Positions 39,440 through 42,441 of a stretch of DNA of 42,441 nucleotides are shown one piece after another. The stretch comes from Phil1 sp964612925. Its GTDB lineage: Bacteria; Bacillota; Clostridia; Christensenellales; CAG-138. The notes below the pieces were generated by a model. It was given only the letters and a program-made list of their open reading frames with translations, ran no database searches and was not told where the DNA came from. The stretch lies in contig CAZTFU010000015.1 of the NCBI GenBank assembly GCA_964612925.1, positions 1-42,441 of the forward strand. Direction: 5' to 3'. The first letter of the stretch is position 1. Every line of letters starts with the position of its first letter. The translations under genes were made by a program, and so were the position numbers.

Positions 39440-39973
39440 ATGGATGCACATAAACTTTGGATGCTTAGAGATTTTATAGGAACAAATAAAGTCTTGTTCC
39501 GTATTCCCGTATATCAGCGTGATTATGACTGGTCTGAATCCAACTGCAACCGCCTGTTGGACGATATTTACGGCATTATGCAAAGCGGCGATAAGCATTT
39601 TCTTGGCACAATCGTCTTTATGGCTGCCCAAAGCGGTGGTTTTGCATTGTAGGAATACATCATCATAGATGGCCGGCAGCGTCTGACAACGTTGATGCTT
39701 ATTTTGAAAGTGCTTTCCGTTGTTGCAGAAAGTGTTGGCGATGATTGCTACCACGAGATCGAAGAACAGTATGGTACCCAGACTGTAAAAATGCAGTTTG
39801 CCACCGGTGCGAATAAAAGGAAGCATCTGCGTTGTGATCGTGAAAGTGCAAATCTTTCTTTTGACGCTGACAATCTGAAATCGATTTGGTGCAATTTCAA
39901 ATTATCAGCATCTGTGGTGGCAAAGAAAAACACGCAGACGATGGTAGCTTTTCTGCTATCGAACTTCCGATAA
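39440..39973 (+). pseudogene. DUF262 protein (GmrS-like), amber stop and C-terminal truncation
   Basis: The frame begins at ATG 39440: LFRIPVYQRDYDWSESNCNR is the DUF262 ParB-like start. It meets TAG at 39650-39652 after SGGFAL, then goes on in the same frame with EYIIIDGRQRLTTLMLILKV, the family's second hallmark (IDGQQR in most members). So one base change (likely CAG to TAG) breaks it. The frame then ends at 39973, far short of the usual 500 or more residues; the last part (SASVVAKKNTQTMVAF) does not look like the family. DUF262 proteins belong to modification-dependent nuclease systems. Confidence 0.8.
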
Positions 39974-40010
39974 TCCCTTATTATGAGAACAAAAGTTAGG
40001 AGGAAATGCG

Positions 40011-42441
40011 TTGAAATCCAACTTTGAATTTTTGAAGAGATACTGGCCTGCATTAGCCCAAATCGGTTTCGCAGCGGAAAATTATGTGTATTCCGATCCG
40101 AATGCTTGCCTGTATAAACTGGGTATGTTCGGTGAGCGACTGATCCTCGAAATCTTTGCCTTTGAACATATTCCTGAACTTTCCGTTGATAATACGCACG
40201 CAAATCGTATCCGTCTATTGAAACGGGAAGGTCTGATTCCAAAGAAAATCGACGATATCTTGTATGCACTGCGAAAAACTCGTAACGATGCAGTTCACAG
40301 CGGTGCGGATTCTATAGAGGATGCAAAAACACTTCTTCAGATGACCTATAACCTCGCTGTCTGGTTTATGGAGGTATATGGAGATTGGGGGTATATTGCC
40401 TCTGATTTTGTCATGCCCAAAAAGGTAGAGTATACTGATTACGAAGCGATCATCAAAGAGCAGGAAGAAAAAATTGCTGCGCTTTCCATGCAAGTCGAGG
40501 CAGTAACCACTGCTGCTTCCTCCAAAAGCACCAACGAACGGGCTGAAAAGGGCGAAACTGCGTCCGAGAGCATGGAACTTTCCGAGGCAGAAACTCGCTA
40601 TATAATTGATGATCAGCTTCGCAAGTTCGGCTGGGAAGCTGATACGACCAATCTGCGCTATTCCAAGGGTACTCGCCCACAGAAGGGCAGAAATCTGGCT
40701 ATTGCTGAGTGGCCTACGGATTCTACAGTTGGCAAAAACGGCTACGCTGATTACGCCCTATTTGTCGGTTTGAAACTCGTTGGTGTTGTGGAAGCCAAGA
40801 AAGCTAACATTGACATTCCCTCTGTTATTGATTACCAATGCAAGGAATATGCAAAGGGAATCAAGAAGGAGCATAAGGAGTACGTCATCAATCAATGGGG
40901 TGCATATAAAGTTCCGTTTGTATTTGCAACCAATGGCCGCAGGTATCTGAAGCAAATTGAAACCAAGTCCGGCATTTGGTATTTGGACTTGCGAAATGGT
41001 GCAAATGCGCCGAAAGCTCTGCAAGGCTGGATCACTCCTCAAGGTCTGATGGAGCAACTTGAAAAGGACATCGTCGCCGCTAATGCTGTACTTCAGAACA
41101 CGCCTTTCGATTTGTTGCGTGACCCAGATGGCCTGAATCTGCGAAAATATCAGATAAATGCGATTGAAGCCGCTGAGCAAGCTGTTATCGATGGCAAGCA
41201 GACCGTCTTGCTTTCTATGGCTACAGGTACAGGCAAAACCCGCACTATTCTTGGCATGATTTACCGCTTCATTAAGAGTGACCGCTTCAAGCGTGTACTG
41301 TTCCTGGTGGATCGTACTGCCCTTGGTGAGCAAGCCGAGGATGTTTTCAAAGAAGTTAAAATCGAAGAACTGATGACCTTGGATTCCATTTACAACATCA
41401 AGGGATTGGACGAAAAGGAAATTGACAGAGAAACGAAAATTCATATCGCAACGGTGCAAAGTCTTGTCAAGCGCATTCTTTATCCTGAGGCAGACAATAT
41501 GCCGTCGGTCACTGATTATGATCTGATCATAATCGACGAGGCTCACCGTGGCTATACGCTCGACAAGGAAATGAGCGAAACGGAAATGCTCTACCGAGAT
41601 CAGGATGACTATGTGAGCAAATACCGCACAGTTGTGGAATATTTTGACGCAGTGAAAATTGCCTTGACCGCAACTCCTGCACTCCATACGACCGAAATCT
41701 TTGGTAAGCCTGTTTTCAACTATTCCTATCGTGAAGCCGTCATCGATGGTTACCTGGTTGACCATGATGCGCCCCACAATATCCGCACAAAACTGCGTGT
41801 AGAGGGCATCCAATACGAAAAAGGCGAGCAGCTTGCCATCTATGATCCAGTCACCGGCGAAGTTCTGAATAGTGATGAGCTGGAAGATGATATGAAATTC
41901 GAGATTGACAGTTTCAATCGTCAGGTCATCACAGAAAACTTCAATCGGACAGTCCTCGAAGAAATCGCATGGGATTTCAATCCGGATGGGGACGGCAAAA
42001 CACTCATCTACGCAGTGGATGACAATCATGCAGATCTCATTGTACAGATTCTCAAGGAAATCTATGCAAAAGGTAGTGTTGATAACGATACTGTCATGAA
42101 AATCACCGGTAGTGTGGCAGGTGGTAACAAGAAGAAAATCTCCGAAGCAATCAAACGCTTCAAAAATGAATCACTGCCTAAAGTGGTTGTCACAGTTGAC
42201 TTGTTGACGACTGGTATCGACGTTCCCGAAATCACCACATTGGTCTTTATGCGCCGTATCAAATCCCGTATTCTGTTTGAGCAGATGTTGGGACGTGCTA
42301 CCAGACTGTGTCCATCCATTGGCAAAACGCACTTTGAGATTTATGACCCAGTAGGCGTATATGAATCCTTGCAAGATGTCAGCAACATGAAGCCCGTTGT
42401 TGCTACGCCCAGCACCACATTTGAGGATTTGCTCAACGGAT
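40011..42441 (+). CDS. hsdR: Type I restriction enzyme R subunit HsdR (partial, runs off the window)
   Basis: 810 residues visible, open at the right edge. TTG 40011 has AGGAGGA 6 nt before it. N-terminal DUF4145-type domain (about 15-125, LRKTRNDAVHS); nuclease domain with DYALFVGLKLVGVVEAKKAN (the D...ExK motif near 246-262); then a helicase motor: Walker A MATGTGKT near 403, DEAH in IIIDEAHRGY near 506, LTATPALHT and the QMLGRATRLC motif VI. It translocates DNA and cuts it when HsdM/HsdS find unmodified sites. hsdM and hsdS are not in the window; they may lie beyond it. Confidence 0.95.
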   Translation, partial: MKSNFEFLKRYWPALAQIGFAAENYVYSDPNACLYKLGMFGERLILEIFAFEHIPELSVDNTHANRIRLLKREGLIPKKIDDILYALRKTRNDAVHSGADSIEDAKTLLQMTYNLAVWFMEVYGDWGYIASDFVMPKKVEYTDYEAIIKEQEEKIAALSMQVEAVTTAASSKSTNERAEKGETASESMELSEAETRYIIDDQLRKFGWEADTTNLRYSKGTRPQKGRNLAIAEWPTDSTVGKNGYADYALFVGLKLVGVVEAKKANIDIPSVIDYQCKEYAKGIKKEHKEYVINQWGAYKVPFVFATNGRRYLKQIETKSGIWYLDLRNGANAPKALQGWITPQGLMEQLEKDIVAANAVLQNTPFDLLRDPDGLNLRKYQINAIEAAEQAVIDGKQTVLLSMATGTGKTRTILGMIYRFIKSDRFKRVLFLVDRTALGEQAEDVFKEVKIEELMTLDSIYNIKGLDEKEIDRETKIHIATVQSLVKRILYPEADNMPSVTDYDLIIIDEAHRGYTLDKEMSETEMLYRDQDDYVSKYRTVVEYFDAVKIALTATPALHTTEIFGKPVFNYSYREAVIDGYLVDHDAPHNIRTKLRVEGIQYEKGEQLAIYDPVTGEVLNSDELEDDMKFEIDSFNRQVITENFNRTVLEEIAWDFNPDGDGKTLIYAVDDNHADLIVQILKEIYAKGSVDNDTVMKITGSVAGGNKKKISEAIKRFKNESLPKVVVTVDLLTTGIDVPEITTLVFMRRIKSRILFEQMLGRATRLCPSIGKTHFEIYDPVGVYESLQDVSNMKPVVATPSTTFEDLLNG

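Noticed and set aside
40758..42029. Minus-strand frame of 423 codons opposite hsdR
   Set aside because: The plus strand codes for a well-conserved HsdR with all motor motifs; the antisense frame has no recognisable domain.
1..42441. CRISPR arrays, tRNA and rRNA genes
   Set aside because: No regularly spaced repeats and no tRNA or rRNA signatures were seen apart from the tRNA-like part of tmRNA.

Overview
The window reads as a low-to-mid GC Gram-positive chromosome of the class Clostridia. The evidence is the PolC-type replicative polymerase, RNase J and RNase Y together, an RseP-type protease with a single PDZ region, strong AGGAGG ribosome-binding sites with many TTG starts, and the gene order rpsB-tsf-pyrH-frr-uppS-cdsA-dxr-rseP-ispG-polC-rimP-nusA-ylxR-ylxQ-infB-rbfA-nrnA-truB-ribF-rpsO. 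Genus cannot be fixed from sequence reading alone; an uncultured gut-type Clostridia lineage is an inference. Most clear promoters here have an extended -10 (TGN-TATAAT).

Positions 1-13358 hold the end of a transporter gene, an unknown membrane protein, then a long plus-strand block. It covers translation (S2, EF-Ts, ribosome recycling factor), UMP kinase, undecaprenyl-PP and CDP-diacylglycerol synthesis, two MEP isoprenoid genes (dxr, ispG), the RseP protease and PolC. The proofreading domain of PolC is present in outline but has lost most of its catalytic residues. Positions 13369-21937 are the nusA-infB operon with its own promoter and leader hairpin, continuing to truB, ribF and rpsO. Positions 21965-23203 hold secG, smpB and the tmRNA gene ssrA, so the trans-translation pair is adjacent. 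Positions 23434-29607 hold RNase J, a YlbF-family protein, MltG, YebC and RNase Y, largely an RNA-decay neighbourhood. Positions 29639-34723 hold an M19 dipeptidase, a minus-strand pair (SPOR-domain membrane protein, DRTGG-domain protein), then trmK (apparently CTG-started), a Nif3-like protein, a zinc-ribbon coiled-coil protein and the RNase P RNA gene.

Immediately after the rnpB terminator the character changes. Positions ~34725-37900 are the wreck of a mobilizable element on the minus strand: a MobV/Pre relaxase broken by frameshifts and a stop, small accessory genes, and a P4-type primase with its helicase middle deleted. An IS200-type insertion lies inside it, and its transposase has a changed HUH motif and a frameshift in a run of seven A. 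Positions 38039-42441 hold a defence-type module: a regulated-looking AlbA_2/ATPase protein, a DUF262 gene interrupted by an amber codon and truncated, and the start of a type I restriction subunit HsdR that runs off the window. No CRISPR array, tRNA or rRNA gene was seen.
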